This document shows positions 63,745 to 64,000 of a DNA stretch of 64,000 nucleotides, in pieces. Below the pieces are notes generated by a model. That model worked only from the letters and a program-made list of their open reading frames with translations, searched no databases and was not told the DNA's origin. The stretch is from Bradyrhizobium guangzhouense. GTDB lineage: Bacteria > Pseudomonadota > Alphaproteobacteria > Rhizobiales > Xanthobacteraceae. Location of the stretch: NCBI RefSeq assembly GCF_004114955.1, contig NZ_CP030053.1:3410001-3474000 (forward strand), read 5' to 3'. The position numbers and the translations under genes were made by a program. Each line of letters starts with the position of its first letter. Positions within the stretch are counted from its first letter, which is position 1.

Positions 63745-64000
63745 TCAGCGCGTGCCCGTGGCGCGGGCCTTGGTCTCGCGCGCCAGCAGTGTGCGCGTAG
63801 CCGCCGTGACGTCGGCCTGCCGCATCAGGCTCTCGCCGACCAGGAAGGTCGACATGCCGACACGCTCCAGCCGCGCGAGGTCGCCAGGGGTGAAGATGCC
63901 GCTCTCGCCGACCATCAGCCGCCCATCGGGGATCAGGGGCGCCAGCATCTCGCTGGTCGCCAGCGTGGTCTCGAAGGTGCGCAGGTTGCGGTTATTGACC
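63745..64000 (-). CDS. trpC: Indole-3-glycerol phosphate synthase, C-terminal part
   Basis: The last ~84 residues of TrpC (tryptophan synthesis), reading into the window from outside on the minus strand. Seen: [20 protein letters not shown] then [20 protein letters not shown] and [19 protein letters not shown], a standard TrpC C-terminus. The start lies beyond the window. trpC-moaC adjacency is typical of alphaproteobacteria. Confidence 0.95.
   Translation of the reverse strand, partial: VNNRNLRTFETTLATSEMLAPLIPDGRLMVGESGIFTPGDLARLERVGMSTFLVGESLMRQADVTAATRTLLARETKARATGTR

Overview
This 64 kb window is GC-rich alphaproteobacterial chromosome, most like Bradyrhizobium or a close relative (Rhodopseudomonas/Nitrobacter group). 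That judgement rests on the protein sequences, the gene order rpsB-tsf-pyrH-frr-uppS-cdsA-dxr-rseP-bamA-lpxD-fabZ-lpxA-lpxI-lpxB, the lexA-moeA and moaC-trpC pairs, the long S2 protein of Rhizobiales type, and an alphaproteobacterial LexA operator (GTTC-N7-GTTC) in front of lexA. No tRNA, rRNA, CRISPR array, insertion sequence or prophage was seen.

Layout. 0-2 kb: lolC/E and lolD (lipoprotein release). 2.4-15 kb: an accessory stretch with an XRE regulator; an IclR regulator divergent from a crotonase / NDP-forming acyl-CoA ligase / DASS-type anion permease cluster of unknown substrate; a Tat-exported FAD oxidase of the berberine-bridge type; a DHDPS-family lyase; a periplasmic ClpP-like protein; a frameshifted transglutaminase-like gene; and an Omp25-like porin. 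15.1-19 kb: an SOS-type promoter with two back-to-back LexA boxes, a 32-residue single-span microprotein, then dnaE. 19.1-23.1 kb: a DUF2846 lipoprotein, an exported beta-carbonic anhydrase, and a proline-rich caspase-fold protein that has lost both catalytic residues. 23.2-38.3 kb: the translation / isoprenoid / phospholipid / outer-membrane-assembly / lipid A cluster. 38.3-44.6 kb: an SDR gene and a CUT1-type sugar ABC transporter under a ROK regulator, all on the minus strand. 44.8-50 kb: gltA, gltX, glnS, and small genes. 50.4-56 kb: comEC, small hypotheticals, lexA, moeA. 56-63 kb: a YihX-like HAD phosphatase plus a 2-hydroxy-acid oxidase, ctpA, a large membrane GGDEF-EAL protein, and a Flp pilin. 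The window ends in moaC and a partial trpC.

How the genes work together. The central cluster links protein synthesis (S2, EF-Ts, RRF, UMP kinase) to envelope building: UppS supplies the lipid carrier, CdsA CDP-diacylglycerol, Dxr isoprenoid precursor, RseP envelope-stress proteolysis, BamA barrel assembly, and LpxD/FabZ/LpxA/LpxI/LpxB lipid A. LolCDE at the left end belongs to the same envelope theme.

The observation I rank highest is the unlisted 32-residue membrane peptide at 15217-15315. It has a good ribosome binding site and lies directly behind a promoter overlapped by GAAC-N7-GAAC and followed by GTTC-N7-GTTC. This layout suggests an SOS-induced membrane microprotein, functionally reminiscent of the Caulobacter division inhibitor SidA. 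Next come the pseudo-caspase (His to Tyr, Cys to Ala), a cloverleaf-like repeat splitting fabZ from lpxA, and several palindromes that look like operators for the local IclR and ROK regulators.
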